Below, piece after piece: positions 43,502 through 52,071 of a stretch of DNA of 64,000 bases. The stretch covers positions 248,001-312,000 of the forward strand of contig CAWJYN010000001.1 of the NCBI GenBank assembly GCA_963847145.1. Reading direction: 5' to 3'. The notes beneath the pieces were generated by a model. That model was not told the DNA's origin. It ran no database searches and worked only from the letters and a program-made list of their open reading frames with translations. Both the position numbers and the translations under genes were made by a program. Every line of letters begins with the position of its first letter. The stretch's first letter is position 1. The stretch is from JABFRJ01 sp963847145 (GTDB lineage: Bacteria; Pseudomonadota; Alphaproteobacteria; Rhizobiales; Hyphomicrobiaceae).

Positions 43502-43584
43502 CGGCTTGTTTCAAGCATTGCTGCACTCGCTAAGACACTGGCGTTGCGCACAAGTCTTTGTCCAAAGAGCTTCGCTTCTGGGCG

Positions 43585-43601
43585 CATAGGCGCTTCCTAT
43601 G
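43585..43601. promoter_or_regulatory. Dyad CATAGG-N5-CCTATG upstream of the HTH-TorD gene
   Basis: The perfect six-base inverted repeat CATAGG (43585-43590) / CCTATG (43596-43601), with outer GGGC (43580-43583) / GCCC (43605-43608), sits about 90 bases before the HTH-TorD start. It is in the only sizeable gap within the FDH block (43502-43690). It is a good candidate operator or promoter element for the FDH structural genes; which protein binds it is not known. Confidence 0.45.
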
Positions 43602-43690
43602 AATGCCCGCGTCTGCTAGTTTTTCATCTGTTCGAAGGAGGCCACCCAAAACAGGCCGCCGAACATTATAAACCCAGGGGTGGGGACAAC

Positions 43691-44470
43691 ATGCGGGACG
43701 ATGGGCTTCAGCGCGCGATTGAAGCGGCAGGTGGCGTGAGCGCCCTTGCTAGCGTTCTTGGCATTGCGCAGCCCTCCGTCTCTGCTTGGACACGGGTGCC
43801 GGCAGACAGGGTCACAGCCGTGGAAGCTGCCACTGACGTTCCGAGGGCGTTGCTGCGTCCGGACTTGTTTGCAGGGGCGATTGAAGGCGTACCGCCGGCC
43901 GACGACGTCGATGTGGCGCGTGCGCGCGCCTACCGGGTCCTGGCCCATTTGCTTGCGAAGCCTCCGACGCAGGCCTTGTTGAATGACGTCGGACAAATCG
44001 CAGGCGATATGACGCCGCTCGGAATGGCATGGATCGCACTCGCCGATGCAGCGCGGCAGACCAGCGAAGCCGCTGCCGGCGAGGAGTACTTCAAGCTGTT
44101 TATCGGCGTCGGCCGCGGCGACGTGCTGCCCTTCGCGTCGTTCTATCTAGCGGGTTTCCTTCATGAGCGGCCGTTGGCGGCAGTGCGTGCGGATCTTGCA
44201 AAACTGGGTATCGAGCGCCGCGCTGGCATCCATGAACCCGAAGACAATGTGGCAACGTTGTTTGATGTTATGGCCGGCATGATCGACGGCACCTATGCCG
44301 CGCCGCAGATGGCGCAAGACGCTTTTTTTGAAGCGCACATCCAGCGCTGGGTGGCGCGCTTGTTCGCCGACATCACTGTCGCACCATCAGCGCATTTTTA
44401 CCGTGCAGTAGCCGATGTCGGCCGCCACTGGATCGAACTTGAAACACGCGCAGTCTCAATGGCCGCCTGA
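43691..44470 (+). CDS. HTH (YdaS-like) - TorD chaperone fusion protein
   Basis: A 259-residue protein. Residues 1-62 form a Cro/YdaS-type helix-turn-helix: QRAIEAAGGVSALASVLGIA, then QPSVSAWTRVPADRVTAVEA and TDVPRALLRPDLF. Residues about 72-255 are a TorD/DmsD-type all-helical chaperone (RARAYRVLAHLLAKPP, EEYFKLFIGVGRGDVLPFAS, FYLAGFLHERPLAAVRADL). TorD proteins bind the Tat signal and the apo form of molybdoenzymes before cofactor insertion. The fusion places DNA binding and client binding in one chain, directly upstream of the Tat mini-protein and FDH alpha. The start has GGGGA five bases before it. Role as both chaperone and regulator is inference. Confidence 0.85.
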   Translation: MRDDGLQRAIEAAGGVSALASVLGIAQPSVSAWTRVPADRVTAVEAATDVPRALLRPDLFAGAIEGVPPADDVDVARARAYRVLAHLLAKPPTQALLNDVGQIAGDMTPLGMAWIALADAARQTSEAAAGEEYFKLFIGVGRGDVLPFASFYLAGFLHERPLAAVRADLAKLGIERRAGIHEPEDNVATLFDVMAGMIDGTYAAPQMAQDAFFEAHIQRWVARLFADITVAPSAHFYRAVADVGRHWIELETRAVSMAA

Positions 44471-44489
44471 CCACATGAGGACCGACCCA

Positions 44490-44696
44490 ATGTCAAAAGC
44501 AAAATCCGACCCTAAGCTCGACCGTCGCGGCTTCCTCAAGGGTATCGGGACCGGAGCCGCCGGTGCCGCCACTGTCGCCGCCGGGGTGAGCGTCACGACG
44601 CCGGCTTTGGCCGCGGAAAGTGCCGCCGACAAAAAGAAAGCCCGCTACAGCGAGAGCGAGCACGTCAAGAAGTTCTACGCGACCAACCGTTACTGA
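44490..44696 (+). CDS. Small Tat-signal protein of the FDH operon (formate dehydrogenase region TAT target type)
   Basis: A 68-residue protein. It has a twin-arginine signal (LDRRGFLKGIGTGAAGAA) followed by a hydrophobic stretch and cleavage region TPALAAES, leaving a mature part of about 25 residues that is rich in Lys, Arg and Tyr (ARYSESEHVKKFYATNRY). It matches the short proteins encoded just before FDH alpha genes and classified as formate dehydrogenase region Tat targets. It lacks any cofactor motif; it may be a small subunit of the exported complex or aid export. GAGG at 44477-44480 supports the start; an ATG at 44475 is less likely. Confidence 0.85.
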   Translation: MSKAKSDPKLDRRGFLKGIGTGAAGAATVAAGVSVTTPALAAESAADKKKARYSESEHVKKFYATNRY

Positions 44697-44747
44697 GCTG
44701 TCCAAAGCTCTTCTGCCATTTAATTTCCGATCAATGGGACACCGCCC

Positions 44748-47741
44748 ATGCTGACCAAACGCCTCGACACCAAGAACCGCCGCACCCGCCAGGTGCCATC
44801 TGAGCAAAAGGGGAAGGCCCCGCTTGATCGCCGCGCGTTTCTGCGCAGTGCCGGCGTCACCGCCACCGGCCTCGCCGCCGTCGGAACGCTGGGTGCTGCA
44901 ACCGTGCAGAAGGCGCACGCTGTCGCGGCGATCGATCACGCCAAGCCCGTCACGCTGAAAAAGAACATGTGCACGCACTGCTCGGTTGGCTGCACGGTGA
45001 CGGCGGAAGTCCAGAATGGCGTCTGGGTCGGCCAGGAGCCCGCGTGGGAAAGCCCGATCAATCGCGGCACGCATTGCGCCAAGGGCGCGGCCATTCGCGA
45101 AATCGTGTTCGGCGACCGCCGCCTGAAATACCCGATGAAGCTGGTCGACGGCCAATACCAGAAAATCTCCTGGAAGCAGGCGCTCGACGAAATCAGCGTC
45201 AAGATGCTGGATATTCGCGAGAAGTCCGGGCCAGAGTCCGTCTGGTGGCTGGGGTCCGCCAAGTTCACCAACGAAGGCGCGTACCTGTACCGCAAGATGG
45301 CGGCATTCTGGGGCACCAACTCGGTCGACCATCAGGCCCGCATTTGCCATTCAACCACGGTTGCTGGTGTCGCCAATACCTGGGGCTATGGCGCGCAGAC
45401 CAACTCCTACAACGATATCCGCAATTCCAAGACCATGATCATCATGGGCGGCAATCCAGCGGAAGCGCATCCCGTGTCGCTGCAGCACGTGCTGACGGGC
45501 AAGGAAACCAATCGCGCCAACTTGATCGTTATCGATCCGCGCATGACACGCACGGCCGCCCACGCCACCGAGTATGTGCGCATCCGCTCCGGCACCGACA
45601 TTCCTGTCATTTACGGGCTGCTCTATCACATCTTCGAGAACGGCTGGGAAGACAAGACCTTCATCGCCCAACGCGTCAATGGCATGGATGAGATCCGCGC
45701 CGAAGTGAAGAAGTGGGACCCGAAGACGGTTGAAGATGTCACCGGCGTGCCGGGTGAACAGCTCAAGCGGGTTGCCGAACTGTTTGCAAAGGAGAAGCCA
45801 TCAACGCTGATCTGGTGCATGGGCGCCACCCAGCATACGGTCGGCACAGCCAACGTCCGCGCCTACTGCATCCTGCTGCTCGCTACCGGCAACGTCGGCG
45901 CGCCCGGCACCGGAGCCAACATTTTCCGCGGCCATACCAACGTGCAGGGGGCCACCGATCTCGGCCTCGATGTCATCACGCTGCCGCTCTACTACGGCCT
46001 TGACGACAACGCCTGGAAGCATTGGTCGCGCGTCTGGGAAGTCGACTTCGAATGGCTCGATGGCCGTTTCGACAAGAAGGATGGCCCCAACAACACCAAG
46101 ATCAACTACCGTACCATGCCGGGCATTCCGTCGACCCGGTGGTTCGATGCGGTCACTGTTCCGAAGGATCAGATCGATCAGCGAGATACGCTTAAGGCCG
46201 CAATCATCTTTGGACATGGCGGCAATACCGTGCCGCGCATGCCGGAGATGGTGAAGGGTCTTGCGGCGCTTGATCTGCTCGTTGTTGCCGACCCGCATCC
46301 GACAAACTTCGTGTCGCTGGCCGGCCGCAAGAACGGCACCTATCTTCTGCCCATCGCTACCAGTCTTGAGTGCGATGGCTCGCGGACAGCGTCCAACCGC
46401 TCGCTCCAGTGGGGAGAAAAGATTGTCGAACCGATCTTCGAGAGTGCCACCGACTACTGGGCGATCTATGAACTCGCCAAGCGGCTCGGCTATGCCGACA
46501 AGATGTTCAAGAACATCACAATGATCAAAGGCAAATTCGGCGACGAGCCGGAGGCCGAAAGTATCCTGCGCGAGATCAACCGTGGTGGCTTTTCGACCGG
46601 CTATTGCGGACAGTCGCCGGAGCGCCTCAAGACGCACATGAAGCATCAGGATAAATTCGACATCGTCACCCTGAAGGCGAAGCCGGACGCGCCCGCCGAG
46701 ATTGCTGGCGATCACTATGGCCTGCCGTGGCCGTGCTGGGGCACGCCGGCTCAACGCCATCCGGGCACGCCGCTGCTTTACAACACCAACCTGCATGTCA
46801 AAGACGGTGGCGGCACGTTCCGCGCCCGTTTCGGGACCGAGCGTGTCATCAAGGTCAAGGAAAAGGACGCGACCGGCGCCGACGTCGAACGCGAGATCAA
46901 GCAGAACATGCTTGCGGAAGGATCCTACTCACTGGGTTCCGAAATCAAGGACGGTTATCCAGAGTTCACGATGGCGGTGCTGCAGAGGCTTGGCTGGGAT
47001 GCCGAGCTGACAGACGCTGAGAAAGCCACGATCGGGAAAATCGGCGGTAATGCCATTGGTGGCGTGTCGTGGGCGACCGACTTGTCCGGTGGCATTCAAC
47101 GCGTGGCGATTGCCCACGGTTGCGCGCCCTACGGCAACTCCAAGGCCCGCGCCAACGCCTGGAACCTGCCCGATCCGGTTCCCGTCCATCGCGAGCCGAT
47201 CTACACACCGCGTGTTGACCTGGTTGCGAAGTATCCGACACGCCCCGACTTCAAGTCGTTCCGCGTCATGAACACCGGCTTCTCGGTGCAAAAGGCTGCG
47301 GTCGACAAGAACGTCGCGAAAAGCTTCCCGATCATCCTGACGTCTGGCCGCTTGGTTGAATACGAAGGTGGCGGCGAAGAAACGCGGTCCAACAAGTGGC
47401 TGGCCGAGCTGCAGCAGGACATGTTCGTCGAAATTCACCCAGCGGATGCAACCGCACGCGGCATCGTCGAAGGCGGCTGGGTGTGGGTCGATGGCCCTGA
47501 GAACAACTCGAAGGTCAAGGTCAAGGCCATGGTCACCGAGCGTGTCGGCAAGGGCGTTGCCTGGATGCCATTCCACTTCGGCGGCTGGTACCAGGGCGAA
47601 GACCAGCGCAAGAACTATCCCGCCGGCACCGACCCCATCGTGCTCGGGGAAAGCGTCAACATCGTCACCACCTACGGCTTCGATCCGGTCACGGCGATGC
47701 ACGAAGGCAAGGTCACGCTCTGCCAGATCCGCGCGGCTTAA
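44748..47741 (+). CDS. fdhA: Formate dehydrogenase alpha subunit, cysteine-dependent Mo/W-bis-MGD enzyme
   Basis: A 997-residue molybdopterin oxidoreductase, oxidising formate to CO2. A Tat signal (LDRRAFLRSAGVTATGLAAVG region) directs export with the beta subunit. The [4Fe-4S] site is C75-x2-C78-x3-C82 (NMCTHCSVGC) plus the Cys of THCAKGA. The active-site ligand is Cys200 in HQARICHSTTVAG, where E. coli FdnG has selenocysteine; the frame is continuous with no in-frame TGA. The C-terminal molybdopterin dinucleotide-binding domain is present (VEIHPADATARGI, MPFHFGGW). It is followed by beta after 13 bases with a strong AGGAG. Confidence 0.97.
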   Translation: MLTKRLDTKNRRTRQVPSEQKGKAPLDRRAFLRSAGVTATGLAAVGTLGAATVQKAHAVAAIDHAKPVTLKKNMCTHCSVGCTVTAEVQNGVWVGQEPAWESPINRGTHCAKGAAIREIVFGDRRLKYPMKLVDGQYQKISWKQALDEISVKMLDIREKSGPESVWWLGSAKFTNEGAYLYRKMAAFWGTNSVDHQARICHSTTVAGVANTWGYGAQTNSYNDIRNSKTMIIMGGNPAEAHPVSLQHVLTGKETNRANLIVIDPRMTRTAAHATEYVRIRSGTDIPVIYGLLYHIFENGWEDKTFIAQRVNGMDEIRAEVKKWDPKTVEDVTGVPGEQLKRVAELFAKEKPSTLIWCMGATQHTVGTANVRAYCILLLATGNVGAPGTGANIFRGHTNVQGATDLGLDVITLPLYYGLDDNAWKHWSRVWEVDFEWLDGRFDKKDGPNNTKINYRTMPGIPSTRWFDAVTVPKDQIDQRDTLKAAIIFGHGGNTVPRMPEMVKGLAALDLLVVADPHPTNFVSLAGRKNGTYLLPIATSLECDGSRTASNRSLQWGEKIVEPIFESATDYWAIYELAKRLGYADKMFKNITMIKGKFGDEPEAESILREINRGGFSTGYCGQSPERLKTHMKHQDKFDIVTLKAKPDAPAEIAGDHYGLPWPCWGTPAQRHPGTPLLYNTNLHVKDGGGTFRARFGTERVIKVKEKDATGADVEREIKQNMLAEGSYSLGSEIKDGYPEFTMAVLQRLGWDAELTDAEKATIGKIGGNAIGGVSWATDLSGGIQRVAIAHGCAPYGNSKARANAWNLPDPVPVHREPIYTPRVDLVAKYPTRPDFKSFRVMNTGFSVQKAAVDKNVAKSFPIILTSGRLVEYEGGGEETRSNKWLAELQQDMFVEIHPADATARGIVEGGWVWVDGPENNSKVKVKAMVTERVGKGVAWMPFHFGGWYQGEDQRKNYPAGTDPIVLGESVNIVTTYGFDPVTAMHEGKVTLCQIRAA

Positions 47742-47754
47742 GGAGAACACTCAC

Positions 47755-48351
47755 ATGGCACGCATGAAATTCCTCTGCGACGCGGATCGCTGCATCGAGT
47801 GCAACGCCTGCGTTACGGCCTGCAAGAACGAGAACGATGTTCCCTGGGGCATCAACCGCCGCCGTGTCGTTACCATCAACGATGGCAAGCCTGGCGAGCG
47901 CTCAGTGTCGATGGCCTGCATGCACTGTTCGGATGCGCCGTGCGCGGCTGTTTGCCCGGTGGACTGCTTCTATACGACCGCGGACGCAGTGGTGCTGCAC
48001 TCCAAAGAACTCTGCATCGGTTGCGGTTATTGCTTCTATGCCTGTCCCTTCGGAGCGCCGCAGTACCCCAAGCAGGCCAACTTCGGTTCGCGCGGCAAAA
48101 TGGACAAGTGCACCTATTGCGCCGGCGGCCCCGAGGCGGACAACTCCAAAGAGGAGTACGCCGCTTACGGCAGCAATCGCCTGTCCGAGGGCAAGCTGCC
48201 GCTGTGCGCCGAGATGTGCTCGACCAAGGCACTGCTGGCCGGCGACGGCCAGATCATCGCACAGATCTACAAGGAACGCGTCGCCAAGCGCGGCTACGGC
48301 TCCGGCGCGTGGGGTTGGAAAACCGCCTACAAGGAAGACATTGCGACTTGA
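47755..48351 (+). CDS. fdhB: Formate dehydrogenase beta (iron-sulfur) subunit, FDH3 type
   Basis: A 198-residue subunit with four [4Fe-4S] cluster motifs: CIECNACVTACKNEND, CMHCSDAPCAAVCPVDC, CIGCGYCFYACPFGAP, and CTYC with a later CAEMC. It links the alpha active site to the membrane cytochrome b. Unlike FdnH of E. coli it has no C-terminal transmembrane helix, so contact with gamma must be made otherwise. It has no signal of its own and should be co-exported with alpha. AGGAG at 47741-47745 gives a nine-base spacer to the ATG. Confidence 0.96.
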   Translation: MARMKFLCDADRCIECNACVTACKNENDVPWGINRRRVVTINDGKPGERSVSMACMHCSDAPCAAVCPVDCFYTTADAVVLHSKELCIGCGYCFYACPFGAPQYPKQANFGSRGKMDKCTYCAGGPEADNSKEEYAAYGSNRLSEGKLPLCAEMCSTKALLAGDGQIIAQIYKERVAKRGYGSGAWGWKTAYKEDIAT

Positions 48352-48412
48352 TAACGCATGATTGGATCGCGCGCGGTCCGGTTTGTCTCAGTCGTACGCA
48401 GGATCAATCCAG

Positions 48413-49441
48413 ATGCTCGCCACCATGTCCCTTCACCGCATCCTACAGGCCTTGCTCTTGATGCTGGTACTCGCGGTTCCAGCGGCGGCTCAACAGCCGA
48501 CCACGGTGAACCCAACCGCAAGTTCGGTCAAAGAAAAGCAACTGCTTGAGGCGTTGAAGCCGAATTCGGGCGACACGCTTTCTGGCCGCGTTTCGATCCC
48601 TGATGCGCGTGCTGGCAACCTGATCCAGCCGGGCGGCATCGAGTTCCGTGAGTTCCACCAGACGACGTTAACGCGCATTGGCATGTTCGCCATTCCGGGG
48701 ATGCTGGCGCTGCTGGCGCTGTTCTATTTCATCCGTGGCCGGGTGCCGATCGAAGGCGGTCCGTCCGGCCAAACGATCGTCCGCTTTGGCTGGTTGAGCC
48801 GGTTTGTGCACTGGCTGACAGCGACATCGTTTCTGGCGCTGGGCTTTACCGGACTGAACCTAGTTTTCGGGAAGTCCATTCTTCTGCCGGTGATCGGTCC
48901 AAGCGCATTTTCGGGGCTCTCCCAGGCCGGCAAATTCGTCCATAACTACGTCAGCTTCGCTTTTGCGCTCGGCATCATTTTGATGTTCGTCATGTGGGTA
49001 AAGGACAACTTGCCCGCCTTGCGCGACATTCGCTGGATTGCGCAGGCCGGCGGTCTTCTTGGCATCGGACATCCACCGGCTGATCGGTTCAACGCCGGCC
49101 AGAAGTTGATGTTCTGGTCGACGATCATCGGTGGGGCGGCACTGTCAGTATCGGGCTACATCATGATGTTCCGGCCGGCGTCGCTGGCCATGTCCGGCTT
49201 CCAGTTCGCAACGGTGGTGCATGGGGTCACCGGCTTGGTGCTGGTCGCCATCATTGCAGCCCACATCTACATCGGCAGCGTTGGCATGGAAGGCGCGTTT
49301 GCAGCCATGGGCAAGGGCAAGGTCGATTTGAACTGGGCTAAGTCGCATCACAGTATCTGGGTCGACAAGGTGGCCAAGAACCGGCCGCAAGACATCTCTC
49401 AGAATCCTTCTGGCGGGCGCGCGCCTGCTCCGGCCGAATAG
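48413..49441 (+). CDS. fdhC: Formate dehydrogenase gamma subunit (cytochrome b556-type)
   Basis: A 342-residue membrane protein. It has a cleavable-looking signal (LQALLLMLVLAVPAAAQQ), a periplasmic stretch of about 90 residues, one helix (MFAIPGMLALLALFYFI), then the four-helix di-haem cytochrome b core. Haem-ligand histidines are likely in FVHWLTATSFLALGFTGL, FVHNYVSFAFALGI, TVVHGVTGLVLVAIIAAHIY. It passes electrons from beta to quinone. The N-terminal signal and periplasmic part are longer than in FdnI. The start 48413 is supported by AGGA at 48400-48403; upstream in-frame codons are less convincing. Confidence 0.93.
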   Translation: MLATMSLHRILQALLLMLVLAVPAAAQQPTTVNPTASSVKEKQLLEALKPNSGDTLSGRVSIPDARAGNLIQPGGIEFREFHQTTLTRIGMFAIPGMLALLALFYFIRGRVPIEGGPSGQTIVRFGWLSRFVHWLTATSFLALGFTGLNLVFGKSILLPVIGPSAFSGLSQAGKFVHNYVSFAFALGIILMFVMWVKDNLPALRDIRWIAQAGGLLGIGHPPADRFNAGQKLMFWSTIIGGAALSVSGYIMMFRPASLAMSGFQFATVVHGVTGLVLVAIIAAHIYIGSVGMEGAFAAMGKGKVDLNWAKSHHSIWVDKVAKNRPQDISQNPSGGRAPAPAE

Positions 49442-49452
49442 GTGAGGACATC

Positions 49453-49617
49453 ATGACATCGTTCATTGCAGCAGTTCTGGCAGTCATCGGCATCAGTCTC
49501 GGCGCGGCGATGGTGCTTGAGACGCAGCAGCGCACGGCGGACGCAGCTTACACAACGTCTGGCGCGCGCGTCGATCTTGATCCGCGCTTGAAAGATGGCG
49601 CTGCACCGAAACACTGA
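49453..49617 (+). CDS. 54-residue single-helix membrane protein in the FDH operon
   Basis: A short open frame that is easily missed. It encodes 54 residues: one transmembrane helix (MTSFIAAVLAVIGISLGAAM), then a polar tail ending DLDPRLKDGAAPKH. GAGG at 49443-49446 lies six bases before the ATG, and it starts 11 bases after the gamma subunit stop, in the same operon and before the Mrp gene. Codon use is like its neighbours. Position and size suggest a small accessory subunit of the membrane complex or an assembly peptide; I recognise no family. Confidence 0.7.
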   Translation: MTSFIAAVLAVIGISLGAAMVLETQQRTADAAYTTSGARVDLDPRLKDGAAPKH

Positions 49618-49697
49618 GCTGCAGCTGTTTGTTGATCAATCGATGGGGGCCGGGCACGTGTGTTCGGTCCCCATGCTGTTTCACTGAGGCCGTCACT

Positions 49698-50759
49698 GTG
49701 TCGAACAATGTGAGGATCGATCGTGCCGCCGTCATCGAACATCTTGTGGGTCTGCGCACGCCGGACGGCGCGCCCCTCGATACTTCGACATCAGGCCCGC
49801 TTGCGATCACCACGACCGGTGATCGCATGTCCGTCTCCATCGCCATCGATGCCAAAGACGCAGCGCTCTGGGAGCCCGTTCGCGTTGAGATCGAAAACCG
49901 GCTCGCAGCTTTCCAGGGCATAACCAACCGGCCGCTTGTTGCGCTGACGGCGGACCGCGTGCCCACAGCCGTCAACGTGCCAGCCGCAACCTTTCCCAAT
50001 CTCTCCAAGATCAAACGTATCATCGCCGTTGCGTCGGGCAAGGGTGGGGTCGGCAAGTCAACGACGGCTTGCAATCTAGCGCTCACTTTGCGGGCACAGG
50101 GGCTGACGGTCGGCATTCTGGATGCCGACATCTACGGACCGTCCATGCCTAAGCTGCTCAACCTCAAGGGCCGCCCGAACGTCGTTTCGGGCCGCACCCT
50201 GGCGCCGCTTGAGGCTTATGGCTGCAAGGTGATGTCCATTGGCTTTGTGGTAGATACCGACACGGCGCTGGTGTGGCGCGGCCCCATGGTTGCTTCCGCC
50301 ATCACGCAGATGCTGCGCGACATCGCATGGGGTGCGCTTGATGTGTTGATCGTCGATATGCCGCCCGGCACTGGCGATGCCCAACTCACGCTTGCACAGA
50401 ATGTCCCGCTGGCCGGTGCAGTGATCGTGTCAACGCCGCAAGATCTCGCGTTGATCGATGCGCGCCGAGGCGTCGAGATGTTCCGCTCGGTCGGCGTGCC
50501 GATCCTCGGTCTGATCGAGAACATGAGCTATTTCATCTGCGATGACTGCGGCAAGCGGCATCACATCTTTGCGCACGGTGGCGCGCGTGCAGAGGCAGCA
50601 AAACTCGGCGTGGCGTTCCTCGGAGAGATTCCGCTCGAACTCGCCATCCGCGAACGCGCCGACAGCGGATTGCCGATTGTTGTGACAGAACCCGATAGCG
50701 CGCCCGCCAGCGCCTACCGGCACATCGCGGCGATGATGCTTGCCGACTTGAAGATCTGA
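49698..50759 (+). CDS. Mrp/NBP35-type P-loop ATPase, iron-sulfur cluster carrier
   Basis: A 353-residue protein. Residues 1-75 are a MIP18-like (DUF59) domain; the Mrp ATPase follows with the P-loop SGKGGVGKSTTACNLAL near residue 113, DADIYGPSMPKLL, VDMPPGTGDAQLTLAQ and GLIENMSYFICDDCGKRHHIF. The CxxC in the last motif is ICDDC rather than the common CPxC. Mrp proteins bind and transfer [4Fe-4S] clusters. Placement at the end of the FDH operon suggests a dedicated carrier for its cluster-rich subunits. The GTG start at 49698 has GAGG eight bases upstream; an earlier ATG-like start would add a leader not seen in the family. Confidence 0.93.
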   Translation: MSNNVRIDRAAVIEHLVGLRTPDGAPLDTSTSGPLAITTTGDRMSVSIAIDAKDAALWEPVRVEIENRLAAFQGITNRPLVALTADRVPTAVNVPAATFPNLSKIKRIIAVASGKGGVGKSTTACNLALTLRAQGLTVGILDADIYGPSMPKLLNLKGRPNVVSGRTLAPLEAYGCKVMSIGFVVDTDTALVWRGPMVASAITQMLRDIAWGALDVLIVDMPPGTGDAQLTLAQNVPLAGAVIVSTPQDLALIDARRGVEMFRSVGVPILGLIENMSYFICDDCGKRHHIFAHGGARAEAAKLGVAFLGEIPLELAIRERADSGLPIVVTEPDSAPASAYRHIAAMMLADLKI

Positions 50760-51012
50760 CCCCGCCATCCCGCGGCAGCCGGGCAAAAGGCCACTGCGGC
50801 TAGAGGCGTCAGTCCGATGGCAATGGCGGCGAGCTTGCATTCTGGCATTACAAGCGATTAGCTGTCGCTGATAGTTAAGTTCTTTCACGGCTGCTGCGGT
50901 AACAGCGCTACGGCCGATGGGATGGTGCAGGGCCAGGCTCACGCGGTTTTGCCGGGCACCCGGATCTATTTTGCAGCCAGTACGGTTCATCGATGCCCGG
51001 CGGATGGCGATC

Positions 51013-52041
51013 ATGACTGATATTTTCATTTCATACTCCAGCGCGGACAGGCTCAAGGCCCAAACACTGGCGGCTTATTTTGAGAGCAAGGGCTACGCGG
51101 TCTGGTATGACAAGCAGCTCGAACCCGCCGAGCACTACCGCGACACGATTACGACCAAAATTGATGAAGCGCGCGTTGTCGTCTGTATCTGGACTCCCAA
51201 CAGCGTTCGCTCCGAATGGTGCCGTGCCGAGGCTAATCGCGCACGCGTATCGAGCAAGCTTATCCCTGTGCGCTCAAGCGATCTTGAGCACGATCAGATT
51301 CCGCTGCCGTTCGGCGAAATGCATACCATTTCGCTCAGCGAAGAGGCGCAGATCGAACGCGCGGTCATTAAACAGCTGCTGGCGCCGAGACAACACGCGC
51401 CATGGTATCAGTGGCTGTGGGGTAGCGCAAAGCATGAGGCGCTGTCGTGGGCCAGTATTATCGGCGCCGTCATGACACTCGCTTCAGGGTGGACGCAGTT
51501 TTTTAAGTTTGCGAAGTTTGTCAATCTGTTGACCGGCAAATTCCTGGCGGTCACGGGCCAGTTCTGGTCGCTGGCACTGTTTTTTGTGCCAAAGGTCACG
51601 CTTTACGATTGTGTTCTGCTGAATCTCTGGCTGTTCTTCTTCGTCCTGTTCGTCACCTCGTGCAGCCGCGACTACGTAACGCCACCGCTGCTCTCTGAAA
51701 AGTACCTGCGCGACAATCTCTTGGGCGCCATCGCGGCGTTCATCATCATTTACATCTTTTCGCTGACCGCACGGCAATTGCAGAGCGATGGCCAGGCCGA
51801 GAGTTATGTCTTCAACACTATGGTCACTTGGGTCGCGCAGGTTCTTTTGGGCGGTTGGGTGCCAGGTGCTCGCTTCCTGGTCATGCTGGTTCTGATCGGC
51901 AGCCCGATCGTGCTGGTGCTCGGTCTCGGCTACCGTTTCGACCCCGCGAAATATGCGTCCCGCATGTGGCGTGTCATTGCCGGCTTTGCCTTGGTCGGTA
52001 TCCTCAACGCTGGATACCAACTGTATAATGCCGCAAGCTGA
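51013..52041 (+). CDS. TIR-domain protein with C-terminal membrane region
   Basis: A 342-residue protein. Residues 1-130 form a TIR domain: DIFISYSSADRLKAQTLAAY, GYAVWYDKQLEP, VVVCIWTPNSVRSEWCRAEA, with E73 of the SxWCxxE motif in the place of the catalytic glutamate of NAD-cleaving TIRs. From about residue 140 there are five or six hydrophobic helices (for example LLGAIAAFIIIYIFSL and FLVMLVLIGSPIVLVLGLGY). TIR proteins anchored in the membrane may act in stress or phage responses, but no sensor or partner gene adjoins. ATG 51004 is an alternative start. It is flanked by a 253-base gap upstream and is convergent with the radical SAM gene pair. Confidence 0.88.
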   Translation: MTDIFISYSSADRLKAQTLAAYFESKGYAVWYDKQLEPAEHYRDTITTKIDEARVVVCIWTPNSVRSEWCRAEANRARVSSKLIPVRSSDLEHDQIPLPFGEMHTISLSEEAQIERAVIKQLLAPRQHAPWYQWLWGSAKHEALSWASIIGAVMTLASGWTQFFKFAKFVNLLTGKFLAVTGQFWSLALFFVPKVTLYDCVLLNLWLFFFVLFVTSCSRDYVTPPLLSEKYLRDNLLGAIAAFIIIYIFSLTARQLQSDGQAESYVFNTMVTWVAQVLLGGWVPGARFLVMLVLIGSPIVLVLGLGYRFDPAKYASRMWRVIAGFALVGILNAGYQLYNAAS

Positions 52042-52071
52042 GGTGCGCCCGCTCTGTCGGGCCGCTGCCGG

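Noticed and set aside
45345..45347. Possible selenocysteine site in formate dehydrogenase alpha
   Set aside because: The codon at the active-site position is TGC (Cys200), not TGA; no SECIS element is needed.
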